Shown piece after piece: positions 1 to 9,903 of a stretch of DNA of 64,000 nt (within the stretch, counting starts at the first letter, position 1; each line of letters starts with the position of its first letter). The notes under the pieces were generated by a model, which was given only the letters and a program-made list of their open reading frames with translations, was not told the origin of the DNA and ran no database searches. The stretch comes from Caenispirillum bisanense. Lineage in GTDB: Bacteria; Pseudomonadota; Alphaproteobacteria; Rhodospirillales; Rhodospirillaceae. The stretch spans positions 124,001 to 188,000 of the forward strand of contig NZ_OCNJ01000008.1 in the NCBI RefSeq assembly GCF_900230255.1, in the 5' to 3' direction. Both the position numbers and the translations under genes were made by a program.

Positions 1-837
1 GCCGTTGCGGCGGAAGAAGGTGACGGCCGAGCGAAGGAACAACCTCACGTGCGCCGCCCCCTTGCGCGCCGTGTTGCCGCCGTGATGGACGATGCGCATG
101 GCCGGCAGATAGACGATCCCCCCCGCCTGCGCCAGCCGCAGGCTGAGGTCGAAATCCTCGAAGTAGAGGAAGTACGCGTCGCCGAAGCCGCCCACCGCCC
201 GGGCGGCAGCGCTGCGCATCAGCATGAAACAGCCGCTGGCGATGACGATGCCCGGCACCGGATCGACCGTCTGCGGGCCGAGCACGTCGCGCATCTCGTA
301 GCGCGCCAGCCGCCGCCCGAACAGGCGCCGCACTGCGGCGGGCGCGAAGCCGCGCAGCGCCAGGGTCACCACGTCCGGGTAGCGCTTGCACAACGGTTCG
401 AAGGTGCCGGACGGCGTCTCCACCCGCGGCGCCACCATGGCGACGGTGGAGTGGCGGTCCAGGTAGCCGATGCCCTGGCGCAGGGCATCGGGAGCGATCA
501 CGACGTCGGGATTGAGCACGAGGTGGTACGGCGCGGGGTCGGGGCGCCGAATCGCCAGATCGTGGCCGCGGCCGTAGCCGACATTGCCGTGGCCGGCGAG
601 CACGTCCACCGTCACGCCGGCTGCGCGGACCGGCGCGGCGGCACGATCCAGCAGCGCGCGGTTGTCGTCCGGCCCATTGTCGACGAGATACAGCCGTACC
701 GCCGGTCCCGGAAGATCCGGTCCGACGGCGTCCGCCAGGCTTCGAAGGGTGGCGGCGAGCAGCGTTTCGTCCGGCCGGAACACCACCACGGAAACGTCGA
801 GGATCAGCGGCGCCGCCTCTACCGCCGGACCCGTCAT
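1..837 (-). CDS. GT2 family glycosyltransferase, rhamnosyltransferase-like (C-terminus cut by window edge)
   Basis: The open frame runs from an ATG at 837 off the left edge, giving 279 visible residues. It has GT-A features: an N-terminal strand (LDVSVVVFRP), LVDNGPDD, a GNVGYGRGHD segment, the LNPDVVI metal/nucleotide-binding strand, and a C-terminal LYFEDFDLSLRL acceptor/base segment after GGFGDAYF. The ED-x-DL..R pattern is typical of WbbL-like rhamnosyltransferases that extend lipid-linked surface glycans at the inner membrane. The start lies 1 base after the upstream stop, so it is the last visible gene of the polysaccharide operon. Donor sugar is inferred only: dTDP-rhamnose is favoured because rfbC is in the same operon. 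The C-terminus is not in the window. Confidence 0.85.
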   Translation of the reverse strand, partial: MTGPAVEAAPLILDVSVVVFRPDETLLAATLRSLADAVGPDLPGPAVRLYLVDNGPDDNRALLDRAAAPVRAAGVTVDVLAGHGNVGYGRGHDLAIRRPDPAPYHLVLNPDVVIAPDALRQGIGYLDRHSTVAMVAPRVETPSGTFEPLCKRYPDVVTLALRGFAPAAVRRLFGRRLARYEMRDVLGPQTVDPVPGIVIASGCFMLMRSAAARAVGGFGDAYFLYFEDFDLSLRLAQAGGIVYLPAMRIVHHGGNTARKGAAHVRLFLRSAVTFFRRNG

Positions 838-838
838 G

Positions 839-1444
839 TCAGTTCGCCGGTCGCGACGGCGACGCATCGACGGTGGTGGCCTGCATCCACGCCGACGGCG
901 CCTCCAGATTCCACGCCGCCAGCTTCGCCTTGTCGTGCAGGAGCGCCAGCACCCGATGGGTGTCGCCGCGGTCGAGAGTCATGGCGCAGGCGGGTTCTGC
1001 CGCCGCTCCCACCCCGGCTGCGGGGGTGCCGCCGAGCGGCAATCCGATGAAACCGACCAGCAGGTGCGTGGCGCTCGCCCGGACCTTTATCTCGACGGCG
1101 AGGAAGGCCGAGGCCGGCTCTTCCTCGGGCGCCGCCTCACCGGCCGCGGCGGTCCCCGCCTGTCCGGGATCCTGCGCCTGCACGGCGGTCAGGGCACCCT
1201 GGTGCTCCATCTGCAGGACCTCGACGCGGTGCTCGCCGGGTGTCCGCGCCACCGTTCCCGTGGTCTCGAGGACCTGCGTGACGTGGGCGAGGAGAACGCG
1301 CAGCATGCGCCGGGTCAGCAGCACGAGCCGCCGTCCGTGGCCTTGAGTGTGGGCCACCAGAACCAGACGGTCTTCCACCAGATTGACCCCGATGTCGATC
1401 GTGCGGGTCACCGGGAAGGTGATGGTGGCGTCGGCGTTCGACAT
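839..1444 (-). CDS. conserved-looking hypothetical protein in polysaccharide operon
   Basis: This 201-residue protein is not assigned to a family. The ATG at 1444 (MSNADATITFPVTRT) is preferred over an upstream in-frame start because the extra N-terminus is arginine-rich, out-of-frame-looking sequence. The N-terminal third is basic and predicted beta/alpha (LVEDRLVLVAH, RRLVLLTRRMLRVLLAHV). The middle is Ala/Gln/Glu-rich, and the C-terminal part ends in a Trp-containing stretch (LAAWNLEAPSAW). No signal peptide or membrane segment is evident. It sits between rfbC/another unknown protein and the GT2 gene, with a 1-base gap to the GT2 start, so a role in glycan synthesis or its control is plausible but unproven. 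Confidence 0.6.
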   Translation of the reverse strand: MSNADATITFPVTRTIDIGVNLVEDRLVLVAHTQGHGRRLVLLTRRMLRVLLAHVTQVLETTGTVARTPGEHRVEVLQMEHQGALTAVQAQDPGQAGTAAAGEAAPEEEPASAFLAVEIKVRASATHLLVGFIGLPLGGTPAAGVGAAAEPACAMTLDRGDTHRVLALLHDKAKLAAWNLEAPSAWMQATTVDASPSRPAN

Positions 1445-1523
1445 GCTGCCTCCGGCTGCGGATGGATTGGCCCTTCTGCGGCCTGCCTTAACGGAAACCC
1501 GCCGCCGCCGCAAGGCTGACGGG

Positions 1524-1964
1524 TCACGACGCCGCGAGGTGGTCGAAGGCCCAGCGGATGCGCTCCTGCAGTTCACCCACCTGGCGCGCCACCGCCGGGT
1601 GGAAGGCGCGCAGAACGGCCTGCGTCTCCTCCCCCGGTTCCGGGAAGACGCGCACCAGATAGCGGTCGCCGCCGTCGGGCCGCTCCACCGAGCGGTAAAG
1701 CCGCAGCGGCGCCGTGCGCTGATTGAGAAGCGCGAGGATGCCTAGGAAGACGGCGCCGTCGGTGCAGAAGGCCGAGGGGTATTCGACCGTCGCCTCCTCG
1801 TCCAGGTCGGCGGGGCGCAGGGCGTTGCCGTCCAGGCCGACGTCGGCGACGGCCCGGCGCATCTCGCCGGCCGGCCCGACCAGCCGCCAAACGGCGACGC
1901 TGGCCGGCAGGTCGTAGTCGAGATGGTCTTCGACCTGTTCGCCCCGGTTCCCCCCCACCACCAC
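1524..1964 (-). CDS. hypothetical protein downstream of rfbC
   Basis: This 146-residue acidic protein belongs to no recognised family. The frame opens with three consecutive GTG codons overlapping a GGAGG sequence just past the rfbC stop (1970), so the exact start is uncertain. It may lie a few codons further in, before the VEDHLDYDLPASVAVW segment. It contains predicted beta-rich stretches (APLRLYRSVER, DRYLVRVFPEPGEE) and an amphipathic C-terminal helix (VARQVGELQERIRWAFDHLA). No transmembrane or signal sequence is apparent. Its tight linkage to rfbC on one side and a second unknown gene on the other makes co-transcription with the glycan operon very likely. Confidence 0.55.
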   Translation of the reverse strand: MVVGGNRGEQVEDHLDYDLPASVAVWRLVGPAGEMRRAVADVGLDGNALRPADLDEEATVEYPSAFCTDGAVFLGILALLNQRTAPLRLYRSVERPDGGDRYLVRVFPEPGEETQAVLRAFHPAVARQVGELQERIRWAFDHLAAS

Positions 1965-1969
1965 CTCCG

Positions 1970-2536
1970 TCAGCCGTAGGTGAACCAGGCCGGCAGGTCG
2001 GCCAACACGGGATGCCGCGTATCTTTTTCCGACAGAACCGCATCACCCGGCGCCACCCGCCAGTCGATGCCGATGGCCGGGTCGTTCCACAGCAGGCCCT
2101 TGTCGTGGTCCGGCGCATAGGGTGCCGTGACCTTGTACTGGACCTCGGTATCGGGTGCCAGGGTGGCGAAGCCGTGGGCGAAACCCGCCGGCACCAGGAT
2201 CTGGCGCCAGTTCTCGGCCGTGATCTCCGCAGACACCCAGCGGCCGAAGGTCGGCGAGCCGCGCCGGATGTCCACCGCCACGTCGAGGATGGCGCCGCGG
2301 GTCACCCGCACCAGCTTGTCCTGGGCGTAGGGCGGCGTCTGGAAGTGAAGACCGCGCACCGTCCCCTGTTGACCCGACAGGCTGTGGTTGTCCTGCACGA
2401 AGTCGAGATCGATGCCGAGGTCGCGAAACGCCGCGCGACTGTAAGTCTCGCTGAAGAAGCCGCGATGGTCGCCGAAACGGTCGGTCTCGATGATCTTCAC
2501 GTCCGGGATGTCGAGGGCGCGGATCTTGAATGCCAT
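1970..2536 (-). CDS. rfbC: dTDP-4-dehydrorhamnose 3,5-epimerase
   Basis: RfbC/RmlC converts dTDP-4-keto-6-deoxyglucose to dTDP-4-keto-rhamnose, the third step of dTDP-L-rhamnose synthesis in the cytoplasm. At 188 residues it is the usual family length. The cupin fold carries the hallmark segments FGDHRGFFSETY, FVQDNHSLS and RGLHFQTPP (His/Arg active-site region), plus GFAHGFATL and VQYKVTAPYAP. The ATG at 2536 (MAFKIRALDIPDV) matches homologue N-termini; an upstream ATG at 2569 adds 11 unconvincing residues. rfbA, rfbB and rfbD are not in this window and must lie elsewhere. It belongs to the minus-strand surface-polysaccharide operon. Confidence 0.93.
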   Translation of the reverse strand: MAFKIRALDIPDVKIIETDRFGDHRGFFSETYSRAAFRDLGIDLDFVQDNHSLSGQQGTVRGLHFQTPPYAQDKLVRVTRGAILDVAVDIRRGSPTFGRWVSAEITAENWRQILVPAGFAHGFATLAPDTEVQYKVTAPYAPDHDKGLLWNDPAIGIDWRVAPGDAVLSEKDTRHPVLADLPAWFTYG

Positions 2537-2618
2537 GTCGTCTGCCGTCGCTGTGGGAGGGAGGGCCACCTAGTGATACCTGCTTCCGGTGGCGTGCGAT
2601 AGAGAGCGTGGTGGTGGT

Positions 2619-3590
2619 TCAGCCACGCCCGAGCATCCGCGCGAGGCCCTGGTCCAGCGTCAGCGGCGGCTGCCAGCCCAGCTCCGCCCGGATGGGGCCG
2701 TCGTCGACGGTCAGCGAGCCGAACAGCCGGTCCGCCAGCGCACCCCGGCCGAGCAGCCGCAGGGCCGCCGTCATGGCTCCTTGCGGCACCGGAACGAGTC
2801 GCGCCGGCCGGCCCTGCGCCCGGCGCAGGCGGCGGATCAGCTCGCCGGTGGAGACGTCTTCGCCGTCGCGCACCAGATAGGTCCGTTGGCCGGCCGCGGG
2901 CGCCGCCAAGGCGACGGCGGCCGCGTCGGTCAGGTTGTCAACGGAGATCAGGCTGCGGGCGTTGCGGGTGGCGCCGAAGGGCAGCGGCAGGCCGGTGTCG
3001 CACAGGCGGGCGAGGGCGGCGATGTTGGCCGCGACGCCGGGGCCGTAGACCACCGGCGGGCGGATCACCACCGTCTCGAAGCCCGGATGCGCCGCCGCCA
3101 CCGCCGCCAGGGCGGCCTCCGCCTCGGCCTTGGAGCGGCCATAGGCGTCGGTGGGGGCGGGCGGGTCGTCGGCGCGGTAGGGGCGGCCGGGGGCGGTGCC
3201 GTCGCCGTTCACCTTGATGGTGCTGAGGAACAGGAAGCGCCGCACCCCCGCCGCCGCTGCGGCCTCGGCGAGGCGGCGGGTGAGGTCGGTGTTGACGCGG
3301 CGGAAGTCGGCCTCGTCGGCCGGCGTCGGGCGCATGACGTGGACCTTGGCGGCCAGATGCGCCACCGCGTCGGCCCCCGCCACCAGGGCGGCGAGGTCGG
3401 CGTCGGGCGCCGCCAGGTCGCCGACCACCCGCGCGGCGACTCCGGCCGGCAGGTCGGGCGACGGGCGGCGCACCAGCGCCGTCACCTGCCAGCCGTCGGC
3501 CGCCAGCCGGGCGCACAAGGCCCGGCCGACGAAGCCGGCGGCGCCGGTGACGACGACGCGGCGGCCGCCGCCCGGTCCGTCCTGCGTCAC
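2619..3590 (-). CDS. NAD-dependent epimerase/dehydratase (extended SDR, nucleotide-sugar 4-epimerase type)
   Basis: This is a 323-residue extended short-chain dehydrogenase. Visible motifs are the Rossmann GAAGFVG near the N-terminus, a [10 protein letters not shown] strand, an STIKVNG active-site serine/threonine region, and the catalytic YGRSK. Such enzymes, encoded beside WecA/WbpL-type transferases, act on UDP-GlcNAc-derived sugars or the lipid-linked sugar (WbpV/Gne/QuiN-type). The exact substrate cannot be read from sequence. The GTG start at 3590 overlaps the cysNC stop by four bases (GTGA), showing translational coupling. An 82-bp gap then separates it from rfbC. Confidence 0.88.
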   Translation of the reverse strand: MTQDGPGGGRRVVVTGAAGFVGRALCARLAADGWQVTALVRRPSPDLPAGVAARVVGDLAAPDADLAALVAGADAVAHLAAKVHVMRPTPADEADFRRVNTDLTRRLAEAAAAAGVRRFLFLSTIKVNGDGTAPGRPYRADDPPAPTDAYGRSKAEAEAALAAVAAAHPGFETVVIRPPVVYGPGVAANIAALARLCDTGLPLPFGATRNARSLISVDNLTDAAAVALAAPAAGQRTYLVRDGEDVSTGELIRRLRRAQGRPARLVPVPQGAMTAALRLLGRGALADRLFGSLTVDDGPIRAELGWQPPLTLDQGLARMLGRG

Positions 3591-5488
3591 ACCATGCCCC
3601 GCTCGCGCAGCAGCGCCACGACGCGGGCCGCCAAAGCCTCCGGCGTCTCCTCGCCGGCTGCCAGACGCAGTTCCGGCGCCTCCGGCGGCTCGTAGGGGCT
3701 GCCGATGCCGGTGAAGTTGGGCAGCTGGCCGGCGCGCGCCTTGCGGTACAGGCCCTTGGGGTCGCGGCTTTCGCAGACGTCGAGCGGCGCATCCACGAAG
3801 ACCTCGAGGAACTCGCCGTCGCCCATCAGCTCGCGCGCCATGCGACGCTCGCTGCGGAAGGGCGAGATGAACGACACCAGGGTGATGAGCCCGGCCCCGA
3901 CCATGAGCTTCGCCACCTCGGCGACGCGGCGGATGTTCTCGACGCGGTCCTCGTCGGTGAAGCCGAGGTCGCGGTTGAGGCCGTGGCGCACGTTGTCGCC
4001 GTCGAGCAGCATGGTGTGGCGGCCCATGCGGTGCAGTTCCTGCTCCACCAGGTCGGCGACGGTGGACTTGCCGGCGCCCGACAGGCCGGTGAACCACAGC
4101 ACGCAGGGCACCTGCCCCTTGGCGGCGGCGCGGGCGGCCTTGTCCACCTGGGTGGCCTGCCAGTGGATGTTGCCGGCGCGGCGCAGGGCGAAGTCGATCA
4201 TGCCGCAGGCGACGGTCGCGTTGGTCAGGCGATCGATGAGGATGAAGCCGCCCATGTCGCGGTTGGCGGCATAGGGGTCGAAGGGCACCGGCCGGTCGAG
4301 CGACAGGTTGCACATGCCCACCTCGTTGAGGTCGAGGTGCTTGGCGGCGCTGTGGTCGAGGGTGTTCACGTCCACCCGGTGCTTCAGCTCCGTCACCTGG
4401 GCGCCGACGGTGGTGGTGCCGAGGCGCAGCAGGTAGGGGCGGCCGGGCAGCAGCGGCTGGTCGTGCATCCACACCACGTGGGCGGCGAACTGGTCGGTCA
4501 CCTCGGGCCGCGCCGCGGCGCTGGCGATGACGTCGCCGCGGCTGACGTCGACCTCGTCGGCCAGCGTCAGCGTGACGGCCTGGCCGGCGACGCCGCGGGC
4601 GAGGTCGCCATCCATGGTCACGATGCGCGTCACCGTGCTGGTGCGCCCCGACGGCAGGATGGCGACGGTATCGCCCGGCTGCACGCTGCCGCCGACGATG
4701 GTGCCGGAGAAGCCGCGGAAGTCGAGGTGCGGGCGGTTGACCCACTGCACCGGCAGGCGGAACGGCTTGGACCGCGCGTCGGACGCGACCTGCACCGTCT
4801 CCAGGTGGGCGAGGAGCGTCGGACCCTCGTACCACGGCGTGTCCGGCGACGCCGTCGTCACGTTGCCGCCGGTGATGGCGGAGACGGGCACGCAGGTGAC
4901 GTGGTCGATGCCGAGCCGCCCGGCGAAGGTGCGGTAGTCGGCGGCGATGCGCTCGAAAGTGCCCTGGTCCCAGTCCACCAGGTCCATCTTGTTCACCGCC
5001 ATCACCACGTGGCGGATGCCGAGCAGAGACACGATGTAGCTGTGCCGCCGCGTCTGGGTCAGCACGCCCTTGCGGGCGTCCACCAGCAGCACCGCCACGT
5101 CGGCGGTGGAGGCGCCGGTCGCCATGTTGCGGGTGTACTGCTCGTGCCCCGGCGTGTCGGCGACGATGAACTTGCGCTTGTCGGTGGTGAAGAAGCGGTA
5201 GGCGACGTCGATGGTGATGCCCTGCTCGCGCTCGGCCGCCAGACCGTCGACCAGCAGCGCCAGGTCCAGGTTGCCGGTTCCGGTGGTGCCGAAGCGCGTG
5301 GAGTCGCTCTCCAGCGCCGCCAGCTGGTCCTCGAACAGCAGCTTGCAGTCGTACAGCAGGCGGCCGATCAGGCTCGACTTGCCGTCGTCGACGGAGCCGC
5401 AGGTGATGAAGCGCAGCAGGTCCTTGCCTTCCTGGCGGGCGAGGTAGTCCTCGACCTCGGTGACGGCGGTATCGCGGGCCTCGGTCAT
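3587..5488 (-). CDS. cysNC: bifunctional sulfate adenylyltransferase subunit 1 / adenylylsulfate kinase
   Basis: This 633-residue fusion couples an EF-Tu-like GTPase (CysN, about 1-430) to APS kinase (CysC, about 440-633). With CysD, CysN drives ATP + sulfate to APS using GTP hydrolysis; CysC then phosphorylates APS to PAPS. Motifs are [14 protein letters not shown] (P-loop), [18 protein letters not shown] (switch II), NKMDLVDW (guanine specificity), then GLSGAGKST (kinase P-loop), [11 protein letters not shown] and FISPFRSER. The ATG at 5488 shares a base with the cysD stop. Its position among polysaccharide genes suggests PAPS for glycan sulfation as well as, or instead of, assimilation; this is inference. 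Confidence 0.96.
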   Translation of the reverse strand: MTEARDTAVTEVEDYLARQEGKDLLRFITCGSVDDGKSSLIGRLLYDCKLLFEDQLAALESDSTRFGTTGTGNLDLALLVDGLAAEREQGITIDVAYRFFTTDKRKFIVADTPGHEQYTRNMATGASTADVAVLLVDARKGVLTQTRRHSYIVSLLGIRHVVMAVNKMDLVDWDQGTFERIAADYRTFAGRLGIDHVTCVPVSAITGGNVTTASPDTPWYEGPTLLAHLETVQVASDARSKPFRLPVQWVNRPHLDFRGFSGTIVGGSVQPGDTVAILPSGRTSTVTRIVTMDGDLARGVAGQAVTLTLADEVDVSRGDVIASAAARPEVTDQFAAHVVWMHDQPLLPGRPYLLRLGTTTVGAQVTELKHRVDVNTLDHSAAKHLDLNEVGMCNLSLDRPVPFDPYAANRDMGGFILIDRLTNATVACGMIDFALRRAGNIHWQATQVDKAARAAAKGQVPCVLWFTGLSGAGKSTVADLVEQELHRMGRHTMLLDGDNVRHGLNRDLGFTDEDRVENIRRVAEVAKLMVGAGLITLVSFISPFRSERRMARELMGDGEFLEVFVDAPLDVCESRDPKGLYRKARAGQLPNFTGIGSPYEPPEAPELRLAAGEETPEALAARVVALLRERGMV

Positions 5489-6411
5489 CAGAAGTAGCCC
5501 TCCTGCTTCTTGGCTTCCATGGAGGCGCCGGCGTCCTTGTCGATGACGCGGCCCTGGCGCTCGCTGGTGGTGGCGAGCAGCATCTCGCGGATGATCTCGG
5601 GCAGCGTCTCGGCGCGGCTTTCCACCGCCCCGGTCAGCGGGTAGCAGCCGAGGGTGCGGAAGCGCACCCACCGCATGTCCGGCGTCTCGCCGGGGTTCAG
5701 GGGCATGCGCTCGTCGTCGACCATGATGAGGGCGCCGTCGCGCTCCACCACCGGGCGCGGCTTGGCGAAGTAGAGCGGCACCACCGGGATGTCCTCGCGG
5801 TAGATGTACTGCCAGATGTCCAGCTCGGTCCAGTTGGACAGGGGGAAGACGCGGATGCTCTCGCCCTTGTCGATGCGGCCGTTGTAGAGGTTCCACAGCT
5901 CCGGCCGCTGGTTCTTGGGGTCCCAGCGGTGGGTGCTGGTGCGGAAGGAGAAGATGCGCTCCTTGGCGCGGCTCTTCTCCTCGTCGCGGCGGGCGCCGCC
6001 GAAGGCCGCGTCGAAGCCGTACTTGTCCAGCGCCATCTTCAGGCTCTGGGTCTTCATGACGTCGGTATGGGTGGCCGAGCCGTGGCTGAACGGCCCGATG
6101 CCGGCGCGCACGCCGTCCTCGTTGATGTGCACCATCAGGTCGAGGCCGAGGCGCTCCGCCGTCTGGTCGCGGAAGGCGATCATCTCGCGGAACTTCCACG
6201 TGGTGTCGACGTGCATCAGCGGGAACGGCGGCTTGGACGGATGGAAGGCCTTCATGGCCAGGTGCAGCATGACGCTGCTGTCCTTGCCGATGGAATAGAG
6301 CATGACCGGGTTGCGGAACTGGGCCGCCACCTCGCGCATGATGTGGATGCTTTCCGCCTCCAGCCGTTGCAGGTGGGTCAGGCGGTCGGGGGAGAGCAGG
6401 GCGTCCGTCAT
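5488..6411 (-). CDS. cysD: sulfate adenylyltransferase subunit 2
   Basis: CysD is the catalytic PP-loop ATP pyrophosphatase half of ATP sulfurylase. It adenylates sulfate to APS in complex with CysN. The 307-residue length is normal. The N-terminus contains the family PP-loop [13 protein letters not shown], followed by [12 protein letters not shown], the [16 protein letters not shown] loop and the [15 protein letters not shown] segment. The ATG overlaps the stop of the upstream dehydratase gene by four bases (ATGA), and the stop overlaps the cysNC start. All three should therefore be translated from one message. No cysteine-regulon operator could be recognised upstream, because the gene has no promoter region of its own. 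Confidence 0.96.
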   Translation of the reverse strand: MTDALLSPDRLTHLQRLEAESIHIMREVAAQFRNPVMLYSIGKDSSVMLHLAMKAFHPSKPPFPLMHVDTTWKFREMIAFRDQTAERLGLDLMVHINEDGVRAGIGPFSHGSATHTDVMKTQSLKMALDKYGFDAAFGGARRDEEKSRAKERIFSFRTSTHRWDPKNQRPELWNLYNGRIDKGESIRVFPLSNWTELDIWQYIYREDIPVVPLYFAKPRPVVERDGALIMVDDERMPLNPGETPDMRWVRFRTLGCYPLTGAVESRAETLPEIIREMLLATTSERQGRVIDKDAGASMEAKKQEGYF

Positions 6412-8324
6412 GGCGTCACTTTCTCGGGCAGGGCAACGGGGGACGAAGGGGCGTATTCGGGCACCATGGCCCGCACGCCGTCGAGCACGGCGGCGGCGTC
6501 GCCGGCACGGGCGGCGGCTTCCAGGGCATCCACGGCCTCCGCCACGGCGGCGGCGTCGCCACCGCGCACGGCGGCCAGCAGGATGCCCTGGCGGCCGGTG
6601 GGCAGCGGCGGCTCGGCGCCGTGGAAGATTTCCTCGAACAGTTTCTCACCCGGGCGCAGGCCGGTGAAGACGATCTTCACGTCCTCCTCCGGCCGCAGAC
6701 CGGCGAGGCGGATCATCTGGCGGGCGAGGTCGACGATCTTCACCGGCTCGCCCATGTCGAGCACGAAGATGCGGCCGCGGAACTCGGGTTGGCGGAAGCC
6801 GTAGGCGCTGGCCTGCAGCACCAGCTCCACCGCTTCCCGGATGGTCATGAAGTAGCGCGTCATGTCCGGGTGGGTGACGGTCAGCGGCCCGCCGTTCTCC
6901 AGCTGGCGGCGGAACAGCGGCACCACCGACCCGGTGGAGCCGAGCACGTTGCCGAAGCGCACCGTCACGAACTGGGTGCCGGCGCCGCCGGCGGTGTCGC
7001 GGGTCTGGCAGTAGCGCTCGGCGATGCGCTTGGTGGCACCCATGACGTTGGTCGGGTTCACCGCCTTGTCGGTGGAAATCAGCACCATCAGCTCGACGCC
7101 GTGGGCGATGCAGCCGTCGGCGACGATGCGGGTGCCGCCGACGTTGGTCAGCACGCCTTCCACCGGGTTCGACTCCACCATGGGCACGTGCTTGAGCGCC
7201 GCGGCGTGGAACACCAGTTCCGGGCGCTGGGCGCCGAACACCTCGGCGATGCGGCGGCGGTCGCGCACGTCGGCGATGAGCGGCCGCACCGGCAGGGCAG
7301 GGTGACGCTCGCGCATCTCGGTGTCGATGGTGTAGAGGGCGAACTCGGAGTTCTCCACCAGCACCAGTTCCGCCGGCCCCAGCGCCGCCACCTGGCGCAC
7401 CAGTTCCGAGCCGATGGAGCCGCCGGCGCCGGTCACCAGCACCCGCCGGCCCTGCACCAGCGCCTGCATGGCGGGGCGGTCCAGTACCGCCTGCGGACGG
7501 CCGAGCAGGTCCTCGATGGCGATGGGGCGCAGTTCCAGCTTGTCGGCCATGCCCTGCTTGAGCGCGCTCAGCTCCGGCAGGCGGGCGAGGCCGAGGCCGA
7601 GGCTGTCGCACACGTCGAACAGCGCCTTCAGCTGCGACCGTTCCAGCGGCGGCCGGGTCAGGATGACGCGCTGCGGCCGGTCGCCGCGGGCGGCCAGTTT
7701 CTCCACCGTCTCGCGCAGGGTGTCGACCGAGCCGAGCACCCGCACCCCCTGGATGTCGCGCCCGACGCGGCCCGGCTTGAACGACAGCATGCCGACGACG
7801 CGGTAGGGGGCGTTCTCGCGGCGGGCGTCACGGATGAACAGGTCGGCCCCGTCGCCGGCGCCGATGAGCAGCACGGGGACACGCGGATTGCCGTCCTCGG
7901 CGAAGACGCCGATCAGCCCGTCCTTCATCAGGCGGTAGAGGAAACGCGGCGCGCCGAGCATGAACAGCAGGACGAACCAGTTGATGAGAAGCGCCGAGCG
8001 CGGCAGCCCCTCCAGCCGCGTCCACAGGAACATGACGCCGAGGAACACCAGGATCGCCAGCGTCACCGCCCGGCCGATGGTCATCAGGTCGCGCAGCGAG
8101 GCGTAGCGCCAGATGCTGCGGTACATCCCGTGGCTCCAGAACGCGATGCCGCACAGCGCCGTGAACAGCAGCGTCCAGCGCACCAGCGTCTCGGGCGGGA
8201 TGAAGTCGAACAGGATGTCGTCGAGCCGCAGATAGAGCGACAGCACGAACGACGCCGCCGCCATGACGAGGTCGTGCAGGAAGACGTAATTGGCCTTGCG
8301 GAAGGCGCTGGCGTTGAACTTCAC
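6408..8324 (-). CDS. membrane nucleotide-sugar 4,6-dehydratase (WbpM/PglF/CapD type)
   Basis: This 638-residue inner-membrane enzyme has four predicted N-terminal transmembrane segments (about 12-31, 50-66, 88-101, 112-128), a CoA-binding-like Rossmann domain with GAGDGAD near 155, and a C-terminal extended SDR domain. The SDR has GAGGSIGSE at 299-307 and the catalytic [14 protein letters not shown] at 417-433. Enzymes of this build convert UDP-GlcNAc to UDP-4-keto-6-deoxy-GlcNAc, the first step to QuiNAc, bacillosamine or FucNAc-type residues. It is the first gene of the polysaccharide operon and is coupled to cysD by ATGA overlap. The 174-bp gap to the divergent phosphomannomutase gene must hold both promoters. 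Confidence 0.93.
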   Translation of the reverse strand: MKFNASAFRKANYVFLHDLVMAAASFVLSLYLRLDDILFDFIPPETLVRWTLLFTALCGIAFWSHGMYRSIWRYASLRDLMTIGRAVTLAILVFLGVMFLWTRLEGLPRSALLINWFVLLFMLGAPRFLYRLMKDGLIGVFAEDGNPRVPVLLIGAGDGADLFIRDARRENAPYRVVGMLSFKPGRVGRDIQGVRVLGSVDTLRETVEKLAARGDRPQRVILTRPPLERSQLKALFDVCDSLGLGLARLPELSALKQGMADKLELRPIAIEDLLGRPQAVLDRPAMQALVQGRRVLVTGAGGSIGSELVRQVAALGPAELVLVENSEFALYTIDTEMRERHPALPVRPLIADVRDRRRIAEVFGAQRPELVFHAAALKHVPMVESNPVEGVLTNVGGTRIVADGCIAHGVELMVLISTDKAVNPTNVMGATKRIAERYCQTRDTAGGAGTQFVTVRFGNVLGSTGSVVPLFRRQLENGGPLTVTHPDMTRYFMTIREAVELVLQASAYGFRQPEFRGRIFVLDMGEPVKIVDLARQMIRLAGLRPEEDVKIVFTGLRPGEKLFEEIFHGAEPPLPTGRQGILLAAVRGGDAAAVAEAVDALEAAARAGDAAAVLDGVRAMVPEYAPSSPVALPEKVTP

Positions 8325-8498
8325 GATCGCACGGTCCTGGCGGGTACGGGCGCTGCGGCGCGCGCGTCAAGATAAAGGGACCACGCGCAAAGGATCAAGC
8401 CGATAACCCGCCCGACGACCCGCCGACGGAGGGGGTTGCACCCGCCCCGGTGCCCGGCGCAGACTCGCGGCTCGACCCTTCGATGTACAGAGGACCGC

Positions 8499-9893
8499 AT
8501 GGCGCCGCTCGCCCATACCTTCGATCCGACCATCCTGCGGGAATACGACGTGCGCGGCATCGTCGGCGAAACCCTGTCCGCCGCCGACGCCTACGCCCTC
8601 GGCCGCTCGCTCGGCACCATTGCGGTGGAGGAGGGCGGCAGCACCGCCTGCGTCGGGCGCGACGGCCGCCTGTCGAGCCCCGAGCTGGAGGCCGCCCTGG
8701 TGCAGGGCCTCGCCGACTGCGGGCTTGCCGTCACCCGTGTGGGCTGCGGGCCGAGCCCGATGCTCTATTTCGCCGCCGTAACGTCGAAGGCCGACGTGGC
8801 CGTCGCCGTCACCGGCTCGCACAACCCGCCGAGCCACAACGGCTTCAAGATGATGCGCCGCGGCAAGCCGTTCTTCGGCGCCGATATCCGCCGCCTGGGC
8901 GAAATCGCCGCCGCCGGCGCCTGGGCGAAAGGGCAGGGCAGCGTGGTGGAGGCGCCCGCCCGCGCCGCCTACGTCGCCCGCATCCTGGAGGACTGGGACG
9001 GCGGCGAGCGTGGCCTCACCGTCGTGTGGGATGCCGGCAACGGTGCGGCCGGCGAGGTGATGGCCGATGTCGCCGCCGCCCTGCCGGGCCGCCACGTGCT
9101 GCTCAACGCCGCCATCGACGGCACCTTCCCGGCCCACCACCCCGACCCCACCGACCCCGCGACGCTGGAACAGCTCATCGCCGCCGTGCAGGCCGAAGGC
9201 GCCGACATCGGCATCGCCTTCGACGGCGACGGCGACCGCATCGGCGTGGTGGACGGGCAGGGCCGCATCCTGTGGGGCGACCAGATCCTGCAGATCCTCG
9301 CCGAGGACCTGCTGAAGACCCGCCCCGGCGCCACCATCATCGCCGACGTCAAGGCGAGCCGCGCCCTGTTCGATGAAGTGGCGCGCATGGGCGGGCAGCC
9401 GCTCATGGGCCGCACGGGCCATTCGCTCATCAAGACGCTCATGGCCGAGACCGGCGCGCCGCTGGCCGGCGAGATGAGCGGCCACATCTTCTTCGCCGAC
9501 CGCTGGTACGGCTTCGACGACGCGCTCTATACCGCCGTGCGGCTGCTCGGCATCCTGGCGCGCATGGAGGAGCCGCTGGCGGCCCGCTTCGACCGCATGC
9601 CGCGCCTCGTCAACACCCCGGAACTGCGCTTCGACTGCGCCGAAGACCGCAAGTTCTCCGTCATCCAGGCGGTGAAGGACCGGCTGGCGGCCGAAGGGGC
9701 GGAGGTCAACACCATCGACGGCGTGCGGGTGAACGCGCTGGGCGGCTGGTGGCTGCTGCGCGCCTCCAACACCCAGGCCGTCCTGGTCGCCCGCGCCGAG
9801 GCGCCCGACGCGACGACGCTCGACGCGCTCATGGCCACCCTGCGCGGCCACCTGGAGGCGGCCGGCGTGGCGGCACCGGAAACGGTGGGGTAG
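8499..9893 (+). CDS. phosphomannomutase/phosphoglucomutase
   Basis: This alpha-D-phosphohexomutase interconverts hexose 1- and 6-phosphates, supplying mannose-1-P or glucose-1-P for nucleotide sugars (AlgC/ManB type). It is 464 residues from the ATG at 8499, which has a good ribosome-binding site (AGAGGA). A start 63 bases upstream is possible but adds non-conserved residues. The phosphoserine loop is TGSHNPPSHNG (Ser107), the Mg loop is DGDGDR at 242-247, the sugar-binding loop is GEMSGHIFF, and a C-terminal phosphate-binding loop follows (RASNTQ). It is divergent from the polysaccharide operon and converges on the WecA-type gene 10 bases downstream. Confidence 0.93.
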   Translation: MAPLAHTFDPTILREYDVRGIVGETLSAADAYALGRSLGTIAVEEGGSTACVGRDGRLSSPELEAALVQGLADCGLAVTRVGCGPSPMLYFAAVTSKADVAVAVTGSHNPPSHNGFKMMRRGKPFFGADIRRLGEIAAAGAWAKGQGSVVEAPARAAYVARILEDWDGGERGLTVVWDAGNGAAGEVMADVAAALPGRHVLLNAAIDGTFPAHHPDPTDPATLEQLIAAVQAEGADIGIAFDGDGDRIGVVDGQGRILWGDQILQILAEDLLKTRPGATIIADVKASRALFDEVARMGGQPLMGRTGHSLIKTLMAETGAPLAGEMSGHIFFADRWYGFDDALYTAVRLLGILARMEEPLAARFDRMPRLVNTPELRFDCAEDRKFSVIQAVKDRLAAEGAEVNTIDGVRVNALGGWWLLRASNTQAVLVARAEAPDATTLDALMATLRGHLEAAGVAAPETVG

Positions 9894-9903
9894 GGCGCGC
9901 GGC

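Noticed and set aside
49-1519. Plus-strand frames at the left end
   Set aside because: The minus strand gives a coherent GT2 glycosyltransferase and a tightly spaced operon; the plus-strand products are arginine-rich without domains.
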